This document shows positions 17,925 to 26,188 of a stretch of 64,000 nt of DNA, in pieces. Within the stretch, counting starts at the first letter, position 1. Each line of letters opens with the position of its first letter. Under the pieces are notes generated by a model. That model ran no database searches, had not been told where the DNA came from, and saw nothing but the letters and a program-made list of their open reading frames with translations. Location of the stretch: the NCBI GenBank assembly GCA_964645705.1, contig CAZYAB010000007.1, positions 1 through 64,000 of the forward strand, written 5' to 3'. The DNA comes from CAXGTL01 sp964645705 (GTDB lineage: Archaea; Nanobdellota; Nanobdellia; Woesearchaeales; CAXGTL01). A program made the position numbers and the translations under genes.

Positions 17925-20506
17925 AAATTAGTTCTTGCTCTGTTTAGTTCAGACCTCATCTTGTTCATGTGAACAGCTCTGATTAAACCATTTGCTTGTG
18001 GTTTTTGAACACCAGAGCCCCAATTAATTGTCAAATCAATATTATTATAAACAGTTTCAATTCCATCCCATATTTTTGTAAAGTCGCTGACTTTTATCAA
18101 ATTGTTAGCACTAACAGTGCATGTTGTTTGAGTTAAGCCAAGTTGTGATTCTGTTTCTCTTAATGAAGTACAAAGATCATTAATGTGTTGAGCTTTTATC
18201 AATGTTTGACCCGCGACGACGTCTGAGCCAAAGTTAGATGATGATAGAGGGGTGCAAGCACCTTCACAACTATCTTTTACACAATTAGGACCAATACAAA
18301 CACCTTTCATATAATAAAGATCATCACCTTTGCCATAAATTATGTGATGATTTCCACCAGAATCAATTACAATATTACTGCTGTATTCAATACTATTGCC
18401 AAGATCTTCTGCTAATACTTTTGCCTTACACCAAATATCTTCTTCAGCATAATAAGTTCTAGACATCAGCCTAGCATTACCCCCATTTTCACCATTGGGA
18501 TCTTCTACCCAAATAACAAATCTGTTTCCTTGATCATCAACATCAATTGCAATTGAACCTATTATTATATAACCTGGATAATCAGCAATTGTTTTACTTC
18601 TACGAATATTAATACGATCACTCCCAGTAAAATCACTAAATTCTATTTCTCCTTTTTCATATCTAAGATTTACAGGACTTTGACCTTCTCTTGCATAAAC
18701 AAAATGCATTTTATCATTAGAATCAACTTTAAGAGATCCTGAAAAAGCTTTCTTATTAAGCCCTATATGAATATCCCAAGTTGCTCCATAATCTGTTCCT
18801 CTTTTATAATGAAGATTATTATCATGAAAAATAGGGGTATTACCAATCGTATATATGTCTGCTTTTGAATCAGTATCAGAATCAAAAGTATGTCCTGATT
18901 TAGGAAGATCAAACCTACCAGAACTTAATTCACTTCCTGAATCAGAATAAACTTTATGATATCCTCTATGCTGCCAATATCCACCTACACTGTAATAACT
19001 ACCAATACTATAAAAAACATGAACATTATTATCTTTATCAACAGAAACAGAACCAGTTGATGCTCTTCCGCTTGAATCTGTATCAAGAGTTTTTTTAGTT
19101 CTATCATAATGTTTATAATACAGATTTTTTCCATCATTACTTGTCCAAGCAAAATGAGGAGTATTAGATGAATCTACATCTATTTTACTAAAACCCCCTT
19201 GATTATCAATTAATTCTTCAGTTCCGAAATTCTTTTTATAATAAGACTTTCCATTAGATTCATAGAACAAGAACAAATGATCTTCTGAAATTGCTAAATC
19301 TGCACTACCAACATCATTACTAATTAATTTTGTTTCTGAAAAATCCATACTACTTGGGCATTCTGGTTTTTCATCAAAAAAACCATCACAATCATTATCT
19401 ATTCCATCACATTCTTCTGTTACAGAACTTACATCAATCCAATCACATTGATCACATTTTTTGCCTGTGTTTCCTGGTTGACATGATGTGCCTTCGCAAT
19501 TACAATTGAAAAAATTAGAAAGAAAACCTTTTCTTGAACCAATTAATTGAATTTTTCCGTCATCGCTCATGTCAACATCATATGCTGTAGAATAAAATCG
19601 TCTTTCAGTCCAAGTTTCTCCATAATCAAAAGAAACATAGATTCTATTTTCTTTTGCTACTGCTGTTTGAATCATACCATCACCAGACATTGCAATCGAC
19701 AATAAATTTACTTTTTTTTCAGATGTTTCTCCTGAAGAATAAATTCTTAAATAAGTTGGTTCTTTTACTAATCTCCAAGTATTACCATAATCAGAAGAAA
19801 TGTAAATTATTCCTTCTCCCACTGCTGTTCTGTATTGCCCATTATTTGACATTGCAATTTCTTGCCACTTTTTTCTTACTGGTTTTTCTAACCATGTGTT
19901 TCCAAAATCTTCTGATAAATAAATACCAGAACCCACAGCCAAAACAGCTTGATATTTTCCGTCATCTGATATTGCGGCAGATCTCCATGATTTGTCTGAT
20001 AGTTTAGGTTGCCAATTAACACCATAATTAGAAGACAAATATATTTTCTCATTATATGTGACTATGATTTGATATTTTCCAGTTCCAGAAATTGCAGCTT
20101 TTATCCAATTGTTCATTGGTTCAGTTTTCAAAGGCCACCAAGTATCACCATAATCAGAAGAACGATATATCCAATAATTTTGGTCATTAGAAGAAGAATC
20201 AACTCCTACAATGGCTGTTTGATACTCACCATTATTTGACATAACAACATCTATCCAACTCGCTTTACTCGAAATCTTTTTCCAAGTTTCGCCATAATTA
20301 TTTGAAACATAAAAACCTTCACTTGCAGCAGCAATAGTTTGGATTTTACCATCACTAGACACAGCAACAGAATGCACACTACCAGTATATGGTGTTACTT
20401 GTTCCCATTTATATCCATAACCATAGTAATTAATTGCACTCACAGAACTAATCAAAACTAACAAAATCCAAATCCAGATTCCAATTACTCTTTTGTTGTT
20501 TTTCAT
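17918..20506 (-). CDS. Secreted BNR/Asp-box beta-propeller protein with a MopE-type motif
   Basis: 862 residues with a signal peptide (VIGIWIWILLVLISSVSA). Residues about 30-340 hold at least six Asp-box turns of the form S-x-D-x-G-x-T-W (SNNYGETW, SSDYGDTW, SEDFGNTW, SSDYGNTW, SFDYGETW), the signature of sialidase-type or Ycf48-like propellers. A short Cys segment and one ECDGIDNDCDGFFDE motif follow (about 370-385), then a second propeller-like region, and a C-terminal domain with VVAGQTLIKAQHINDL. The MopE-type motif is shared with the giant protein encoded immediately downstream, whose start overlaps this stop by 7 nt, so the two are translationally coupled and probably work together on the cell surface. 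No catalytic sialidase residues were identified; a binding role is more likely than an enzymatic one. Confidence 0.75.
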   Translation of the reverse strand: MKNNKRVIGIWIWILLVLISSVSAINYYGYGYKWEQVTPYTGSVHSVAVSSDGKIQTIAAASEGFYVSNNYGETWKKISSKASWIDVVMSNNGEYQTAIVGVDSSSNDQNYWIYRSSDYGDTWWPLKTEPMNNWIKAAISGTGKYQIIVTYNEKIYLSSNYGVNWQPKLSDKSWRSAAISDDGKYQAVLAVGSGIYLSEDFGNTWLEKPVRKKWQEIAMSNNGQYRTAVGEGIIYISSDYGNTWRLVKEPTYLRIYSSGETSEKKVNLLSIAMSGDGMIQTAVAKENRIYVSFDYGETWTERRFYSTAYDVDMSDDGKIQLIGSRKGFLSNFFNCNCEGTSCQPGNTGKKCDQCDWIDVSSVTEECDGIDNDCDGFFDEKPECPSSMDFSETKLISNDVGSADLAISEDHLFLFYESNGKSYYKKNFGTEELIDNQGGFSKIDVDSSNTPHFAWTSNDGKNLYYKHYDRTKKTLDTDSSGRASTGSVSVDKDNNVHVFYSIGSYYSVGGYWQHRGYHKVYSDSGSELSSGRFDLPKSGHTFDSDTDSKADIYTIGNTPIFHDNNLHYKRGTDYGATWDIHIGLNKKAFSGSLKVDSNDKMHFVYAREGQSPVNLRYEKGEIEFSDFTGSDRINIRRSKTIADYPGYIIIGSIAIDVDDQGNRFVIWVEDPNGENGGNARLMSRTYYAEEDIWCKAKVLAEDLGNSIEYSSNIVIDSGGNHHIIYGKGDDLYYMKGVCIGPNCVKDSCEGACTPLSSSNFGSDVVAGQTLIKAQHINDLCTSLRETESQLGLTQTTCTVSANNLIKVSDFTKIWDGIETVYNNIDLTINWGSGVQKPQANGLIRAVHMNKMRSELNRARTNLC

Positions 20507-20551
20507 TTATTTTTTTGTTTCTATTTTTTATTTTCTTTCTTATCTTTTTCA

Positions 20552-22393
20552 TTAAGGCGCATAAACAGCATAAACCTTGTTTCCTGTGCTCTGTGCTGTT
20601 AAAGTTCCGTCTACTTTTGCATTACCACCAACAATAACATCACCAGGCGCATCTATTCCACCCATGCCAGGGTCTGTTCTTATTTGACCAAAGCTTCCTC
20701 CAGATGATAATCTAATTCTTCCTGCAACTAATTCTCCTGCAGTACTACAACTTGAACTTGGTCCGCAGATTTTAAACTGGTTTGCAGTGTTTGTGTCAAT
20801 AAATGCTCCTCTATACAAAACATCTCCACCAAGTTTTGATACTCCTGATACGTCTAGTTTTTGTGATGGTGTTGATGTGCCAATGCCAACATTAACATCT
20901 GTTGTAACAATTCCTGTTCCGTCTGTCCATGAACTTGTTCCTGCTGGTCCTGCTGGCCCTGTGGCTCCTGTTTCACCTTGCGGTCCTGCTGGTCCCTCAG
21001 GTCCTACAGTACCTTCGCCACCTAAAGTCTTTACATTACCATCTGCATCTAAGATATTTCCAGTAAGTTTAAGATTACCAACAACATGTAAAGATTCCCC
21101 AGGTGTTTCAGTTCCAATACCAACATTACCATCATTATAATAAATTCCTGGTTGTTGCTCACTTTGTCCTTCGACTTCAGAAACTTCTATAGAATCAATA
21201 ACAATGTCATCAACAGCCATGTCGCTTCTAAATCCATCTCCTGTAACTCCTTTAATTCTTAATTTTTTTACAGTGTGTGATGATAGGTCAATAGTTGCCT
21301 GAGTCCATGCAGCAGCATTACTGTCGTGCTTCTGTCCTTGTTTTATCCAAACCTGATTCCAACTACTTCCATCATAATATTCAACTGATAATGTTCCCAT
21401 ATTAATACCAAACATGTGATACCAAAAGCTAATAGAACTAGCATCTGTTAAATCATTTGATTCAAGATAGAAAACTTTGTTTGAATAACCAACATTACTT
21501 CCAGATGCTTCTGTATAAGCATAATTAGTTCCACCGTGTGCGCCTGCTGGTCCTGTGCCGCTTGATGTGGTTCCTCCTGAGTTTGTTTTCCAATCTTGAT
21601 CATCTCCTGCAATATTTTTCCATTTTACAAAATCAGTTTCAAAGTCTTCTGATATTTGTACTGTAGAAGTTGTAGTCTGTGTTTCAGTTATTTCAATGCT
21701 TTCCCATGCACTGTCACCACCTGTTCCACCTTCACCTGCTGGACCAGGCGGTCCTTGTGGTCCTGTTGCTCCTGCTGGTCCTGTTGCACCTGGAAGTCCT
21801 TGTGGCCCTTGCGCTCCTGCTGGCCCAGTTAGTCCTTGTTCTCCTTGTAGTCCCTGAGGACCTTGTAACCCAGTAGCATCTCCGACCCATTTTCCATCAC
21901 TATCAATAATCACTTGTCCATTTATAGCAACGTCTCCACCAACATCTAACTTAGCACCAGGTGCTTGTCTACCAATGCCAAGCTTACCATCTTTTGTTAG
22001 AGTCATTTTTATGTCACCTGATTGTCCACCAGTATACCAAAAATATTTATCTAATTTATCATTCCAAATAAAGAGTGCTTTAGCATCTTGATTATTCTTT
22101 TCATAAAAACCAATGCCTGTAAGTTCGATTTCACCTGTATCAGGATATTTTATAGCAATGATATTGTTTCTAGACGAGTCTATTATCAATGGAAAATCTA
22201 CATAGCCGCCAGTTCCTGGTCCAATTGTAACTCTTCCGTCTCTAACTTTTAACAAGTCTGTAACAGATTTCTGCCCTCCTGTGTCTTGAGTTATCTGTTC
22301 TAATGGATGCCATGCTAAATCAGAATTATATTCTGCAATAACAAATACAGAACAGACCAATAAAATTATACTTATTATGAGTATTCTTTTCAT
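20552..22393 (-). CDS. Secreted collagen-like protein with MAM-like domain
   Basis: 613 residues beginning with a signal peptide (ILIISIILLVCSVFVIA). A trimeric-fibre-like head contains KLGIGRQAPGAKLDVGG, a motif of phage tail-fibre and adhesin repeats. It is followed by about 16 Gly-X-Y triplets (GLTGPAGAQGPQGLPG and neighbours, about residues 175-225), a domain of about 160 residues that looks like a MAM/concanavalin-like fold (EDFETDFVKWKN, SISFWYHMFG, KLRIKGVTGDG, MAVDDIVID), a second run of about 8 collagen triplets, and another NVGIGTSTPSQKLDVSG repeat. Collagen triplets plus GIGT repeats suggest a trimeric stalk. It lies between the pilin-like gene and the BNR protein in the same orientation. 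Collagen-like proteins are rare in Archaea. The domain names are pattern-based; the MAM assignment is tentative. Confidence 0.75.
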   Translation of the reverse strand: MKRILIISIILLVCSVFVIAEYNSDLAWHPLEQITQDTGGQKSVTDLLKVRDGRVTIGPGTGGYVDFPLIIDSSRNNIIAIKYPDTGEIELTGIGFYEKNNQDAKALFIWNDKLDKYFWYTGGQSGDIKMTLTKDGKLGIGRQAPGAKLDVGGDVAINGQVIIDSDGKWVGDATGLQGPQGLQGEQGLTGPAGAQGPQGLPGATGPAGATGPQGPPGPAGEGGTGGDSAWESIEITETQTTTSTVQISEDFETDFVKWKNIAGDDQDWKTNSGGTTSSGTGPAGAHGGTNYAYTEASGSNVGYSNKVFYLESNDLTDASSISFWYHMFGINMGTLSVEYYDGSSWNQVWIKQGQKHDSNAAAWTQATIDLSSHTVKKLRIKGVTGDGFRSDMAVDDIVIDSIEVSEVEGQSEQQPGIYYNDGNVGIGTETPGESLHVVGNLKLTGNILDADGNVKTLGGEGTVGPEGPAGPQGETGATGPAGPAGTSSWTDGTGIVTTDVNVGIGTSTPSQKLDVSGVSKLGGDVLYRGAFIDTNTANQFKICGPSSSCSTAGELVAGRIRLSSGGSFGQIRTDPGMGGIDAPGDVIVGGNAKVDGTLTAQSTGNKVYAVYAP

Positions 22394-22454
22394 TTTAAAC
22401 CCCCTTTGTTTAATTATTTACTTTTATTTTTTATTTATTTTAATCAAATAATGA

Positions 22455-22856
22455 TCATGATAATTGTCCGCAGACCATGCCTTCACCTATTTCAACATTT
22501 CCGCTTCCTACTCCATAATATATTTCTCCTTCTTCATTTTGTACAGGAATTACTTTTCCATTTTCATCTTCAATAAAAATACAAAACTCGTTTCTAATAC
22601 CAAGTTCTGATTTTATTTCATCATAATCTTTTTCCATTAATTCATGAATCTTTTCTTCTTTGATTTGGTTGTCTTCAATCACAGAAACTTCAGATTCTAA
22701 TGATTTTATTATGTGCATGCCTTCATTGTTTAGGTCTTTATCACTTGTTGAGTATGATCTAAACATCATTACTCCAAAGAATAATGTCATCATGCCAACA
22801 AAGATCATGATTGCAATCATTAGGTCCATGGATAATGTCTGTGATTTTTTGTTCAT
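22455..22856 (-). CDS. Pilin-like small membrane protein
   Basis: 133 residues. The N-terminus is MNKKSQTLSMDLMIAIMIFV, a short basic leader followed by Q-T-L-S-M-D and a hydrophobic helix, which fits the archaeal type IV prepilin pattern (basic residues, Q-x-x-S-x-D/E, then a long hydrophobic segment). The rest is an acidic extracellular domain with two cysteines (EFCIFIED and MVCGQLS). The start codon overlaps the stop of the upstream TadC-like gene as ATGA, which ties it to the secretion genes. It is the best candidate for the pilin or pseudopilin handled by the ATPase and membrane platform encoded just upstream. Family is inferred from the N-terminus and context. Confidence 0.65.
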   Translation of the reverse strand: MNKKSQTLSMDLMIAIMIFVGMMTLFFGVMMFRSYSTSDKDLNNEGMHIIKSLESEVSVIEDNQIKEEKIHELMEKDYDEIKSELGIRNEFCIFIEDENGKVIPVQNEEGEIYYGVGSGNVEIGEGMVCGQLS

Positions 22857-23878
22857 CCAAATAAACCTCCAAACATCGTTGTCAAGATCTTTACAAAGAA
22901 CAAGTGTGATAAAACAGATCCAAGGATAAAGATAGGAACATATTTAACACCTGCTTTCATTTCACCTTTGCTAATTATAGACACAATTAATGATGCAAAG
23001 AATGAAATAATTATGAGCGATGCTCTTGCAAAATTAAAAAAATCTTCAGGAGTTACAGCAATTGTATCAAATTTTATAGGTAAACTGACAGCGGATAAGT
23101 CTGCTGCTTGAAGATTGCCTACAAATGATTCTATTACAATCAACAGGTTTTGTGATAAAGCAAACAAACCAGGTGCAATAAAAATAACAATAATAGTTAT
23201 GAACATTAAGAAAGAAAAAGCATTTGTCGCCAATCTTTTTTTAAGATCATTTGTTTTGTGTATGTCTTCAACAACTTTATCAATTATTAATGCAATCTCT
23301 GTGCCTGATTTCATTCCTTCAACAATAAGTTTTAATGATCTGTTTAATATTGAGGAATCATATTTTTTTGAAAAGTCTTCTAAAGCAATTGCTATGTCTT
23401 TTCCAGTCATTACTTGTTTTGCAGCTATTCTAATTTCGCTTGCTAAAACACCAAACTCTGGTTTAACAGCTCTCCACAAAGATTTGTCAGTTGTCATTCC
23501 ACTTCTCAGATTTTCAGAAAATACATTAAGAAAATCAGGCAATACTTCTTCAATTTTCTTTGTTCTGTTATATATTTTGTAATCAAAATAAAAATAAATT
23601 CCAGCCATTGCTAAGAATGCAATTGCAAGGTGTATGACAAACCAAGCAATAAGAACTCCAAAGAACATGAACAATGGATTTGCAAGATATTTGCTTAATA
23701 AAGGCCATGTATAGAAAAAGATGATCAAAGTAATCAAACCAGTTATCCAAAACATAAGTCCAAATATTGTGTAAGGAATTTCAGTCATGCCTGTTGTCCT
23801 TATATAACTCCTTAGCTTAGGCCTTGCTTTCTCAGGCACGAATGCTTTTCCGAATTTTTCTAAAAATTCTATTTTCAA
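22853..23878 (-). CDS. Type II secretion/type IV pilus membrane platform protein (TadC/GspF-like), first copy
   Basis: 341 residues with the T2SF-domain layout: a cytosolic N-terminal segment, two early membrane helices (FGLMFWITGLITLIIFF and FMFFGVLIAWFVIHLAI), a cytosolic domain containing LPDFLNVFSENLRSGMTTDKSLWRA (the typical LPDFL-type region before the conserved GM/GE turn), a TGKDIAIALEDFSKK helix, and three C-terminal membrane helices. Such proteins form the inner-membrane platform that couples the secretion ATPase to pilin extraction or insertion. The gene is 10 nt downstream of a second T2SF protein, an arrangement also seen in TadB/TadC pairs and in archaeal pilus operons. It overlaps the following pilin-like gene by 4 nt. 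Confidence 0.85.
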   Translation of the reverse strand: MKIEFLEKFGKAFVPEKARPKLRSYIRTTGMTEIPYTIFGLMFWITGLITLIIFFYTWPLLSKYLANPLFMFFGVLIAWFVIHLAIAFLAMAGIYFYFDYKIYNRTKKIEEVLPDFLNVFSENLRSGMTTDKSLWRAVKPEFGVLASEIRIAAKQVMTGKDIAIALEDFSKKYDSSILNRSLKLIVEGMKSGTEIALIIDKVVEDIHKTNDLKKRLATNAFSFLMFITIIVIFIAPGLFALSQNLLIVIESFVGNLQAADLSAVSLPIKFDTIAVTPEDFFNFARASLIIISFFASLIVSIISKGEMKAGVKYVPIFILGSVLSHLFFVKILTTMFGGLFG

Positions 23879-23888
23879 TTTATCACCT

Positions 23889-24698
23889 TTATAAGTTTAC
23901 AGCTGGTCGAGCTCCTTTGAATAATGCGATGAAAAATATTTGTACGCCTATCAATAATGCTCCTATGATGTAAAAAATAGATGTAGGAAGTTCCATGTTG
24001 ATAAAGCTTGATAAAACAACCAACATTGTGACCCCCAGTGAAGGAAATATTACACCAGTTACAAGATAAAACAATGTTAATGAATTTAATTTTTTACCAT
24101 ATTTTTCTATTTCAAGTATGTATTCTTTGCTAATCTGTTCTAAGATTGATGTCAATGTTTTGTTTATGTCTGTTCCTGTTTTAATTGAATTAGAAAGTTC
24201 CCATAATATTCTTGTTAGATCTTTGCACGGATTGTATTTTATTGCATTATCTATTGCATTTTCCATGCTAGTACCAAATTGTATATCTTGAACAATTTCT
24301 CTGAATGCTTTACCCGCGGCACCATATGATTTTGATACACCAATCAATGACATGAATAGTGGTTCTCCAGATTCAATTTTAATCAACAAATATCTTCCTG
24401 CAAACAAAAGATTTCTTTTGATTTCTTTTTCTCTTTTTCTAATAATATTTTTAGGATAGTTGGCAAAAAAGAATATTCCTCCAAAAAATGTTACAATAAG
24501 AACAGGGATTGTTTTTAAAAAACCTAAAATAAAGAATGCAATGAATGAAAACATTAGACTAACAAATACTGCTTGCATAAATATTTTTTGAGCATATTTA
24601 TCTACAGAGTCTGGTAATTTAGCTGATATTAAATCGTGTTCTAGCTTAGGAAATACTTTTTTAATGTAGTATGCTATAACATTCAAGTTAATGTACAC
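23889..24698 (-). CDS. Type II secretion/type IV pilus membrane platform protein (TadB/GspF-like), second copy
   Basis: 269 residues, shorter than its neighbour. It shows two hydrophobic helices at about 45-85 (VSLMFSFIAFFILGFLK and VLIVTFFGGIFFFANYP), a cytosolic domain with GRYLLIKIESGEPLFMSLIGV, and C-terminal helices (LTLFYLVTGVIFPSLGV, FYIIGALLIGVQIFFI). The IESGEPLF segment corresponds to the GE/GM region of T2SF domains. It lies between the ATPase and the larger T2SF protein on the same strand. Two non-identical T2SF proteins fit a Tad-type or archaeal pilus-type platform. Function by family: membrane anchor and partner of the secretion ATPase. Confidence 0.8.
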   Translation of the reverse strand: MYINLNVIAYYIKKVFPKLEHDLISAKLPDSVDKYAQKIFMQAVFVSLMFSFIAFFILGFLKTIPVLIVTFFGGIFFFANYPKNIIRKREKEIKRNLLFAGRYLLIKIESGEPLFMSLIGVSKSYGAAGKAFREIVQDIQFGTSMENAIDNAIKYNPCKDLTRILWELSNSIKTGTDINKTLTSILEQISKEYILEIEKYGKKLNSLTLFYLVTGVIFPSLGVTMLVVLSSFINMELPTSIFYIIGALLIGVQIFFIALFKGARPAVNL

Positions 24699-24734
24699 CC
24701 CCTTTTTAATTGTACATGTTTGTTGTTGCGTGCT

Positions 24735-26183
24735 TTATTTGTTTTTGCTGTAATACTTTGCAAATATTAGCCCTATTTTGTGAAGATCTGTTATGTCTTT
24801 TCTAACAAAATCTTTTAATATTGCTACTTTTTCTAATAAATCCTTTTCAATGTCTTCTTTAGTCATTCCTGTGTAAAGATTGATTGTCTCAAGCGTGGAT
24901 ATTGATTCGTTTCTTCTCAAAAGTGAATCTTTTACAACATCCAGCTGCATCAGAACATTTGGATCACCTTTTTCAGATACTTCTGAAATCTGCAATGTTC
25001 TTCTTGCACCTGTTCTTCTGTTTCTGTTTTGTACAAGTATGATGTTTAGAGCTGGAAGCATTAGTTTAGGAATTTCAATTGGCGGATTTGTTAGCCTGAT
25101 TACACATTCTTTTGCATTGTTTGCGTGAATTGTTCCATAAACACTGTGACCAGTATGCATTGCTTCAAACAAAACTTCTGCTTCTTTTTGCCTTCTTATT
25201 TCTCCAACAATTATTCTGTCTGGTCTCATTCTTAATGAGTTTACAACTAAGTCAAGCATTGAAACTTCTCCTTTACCTTCTGGATTAGGCATCCTTGTTT
25301 CCATAGGAACCCAGTGAAGTGTTTTAGGAAGCTGAAGCTCTCTTGTATCTTCGATTGAAATGACTCTTTGATTTGGTGGAAGAAAATTAGCAATAACATT
25401 AAGCATTGATGTTTTACCAGATCCTGTTCCTCCTGCTACAAGTATTGATAATTCGTGCTGCATTGCTAACCAAATTAAGGCAGCACCTTCATAATTGATT
25501 GTTTTTGCTTTTATAAAATCAGTAATTGTCCAAGGTCTTGGTGCGAATTTTCTGATTGTGATTGTGTTTCCATTTGAAGATATTGGTTTTAGAGTTGCAT
25601 TTACTCTGTCTCCTGTTTTCAAATGTGCGTCCATTAGTGGTTCTAGAACTGTAATCTGTTTACCAACATCTTTACCAATCATAGTTGAATAATGTCTTGT
25701 CTTATCCTCTGATTCAAGAAATATATTGGTTTTTAGCCAGCCATATTTTTTATGATATATCCATATACATTCTTTTGCATTATTAATTACAAGCTCTTCT
25801 AACATGGCATCTTTTAACAAGATTTCAATATTTCCCATGCCAATGTTTTGTTGCACAACATATGCAATCAGTAGTTTCATTGTTTTTTCATCTATTGCAG
25901 GGAAGTATTTTTTTATTAGAATAGTAATTTCTTCTCTAAATCTTTTTTCAATGTCTGTTACTGCTTCTGGTGTTGATATGTCAACCTTGCCAAGATTAAG
26001 AGACGTTATGAATTCTTCTCTTATTCTTTTTAGAACAAGTTTTGTTGCAGTTGATATGTTCAAAATAGATATAAGATATGTTGGTACAAAGTCTCCTTCA
26101 TACTGAACAATCCTGATATTAACAAGAATATTGTTTACATTTATTTTATATGATTCTAAGTGTTTTGAAGGTCTTTCTGCCAT
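24735..26183 (-). CDS. Type II/IV secretion system ATPase (GspE/TadA/VirB11 superfamily)
   Basis: About 482 residues. Walker A is GGTGSGKT at about 254-261, the Asp box is SIEDTREL, Walker B is RIIVGEIR at about 326-333, and the His box is HTGHSVYGTIHA. These are the four signature motifs of secretion and pilus-assembly ATPases. I start it at the ATG at 26183, 5 nt after the upstream stop; a TTG at 26192 is possible. The enzyme is expected to sit at the cytosolic face and power pilin or filament assembly through the two T2SF proteins encoded just downstream. It belongs to the archaeal Tad-like group of the family, but I cannot tell from sequence alone whether it drives export, adhesion or DNA transport. 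Confidence 0.9.
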   Translation of the reverse strand: MAERPSKHLESYKINVNNILVNIRIVQYEGDFVPTYLISILNISTATKLVLKRIREEFITSLNLGKVDISTPEAVTDIEKRFREEITILIKKYFPAIDEKTMKLLIAYVVQQNIGMGNIEILLKDAMLEELVINNAKECIWIYHKKYGWLKTNIFLESEDKTRHYSTMIGKDVGKQITVLEPLMDAHLKTGDRVNATLKPISSNGNTITIRKFAPRPWTITDFIKAKTINYEGAALIWLAMQHELSILVAGGTGSGKTSMLNVIANFLPPNQRVISIEDTRELQLPKTLHWVPMETRMPNPEGKGEVSMLDLVVNSLRMRPDRIIVGEIRRQKEAEVLFEAMHTGHSVYGTIHANNAKECVIRLTNPPIEIPKLMLPALNIILVQNRNRRTGARRTLQISEVSEKGDPNVLMQLDVVKDSLLRRNESISTLETINLYTGMTKEDIEKDLLEKVAILKDFVRKDITDLHKIGLIFAKYYSKNK

Positions 26184-26188
26184 TTTTA

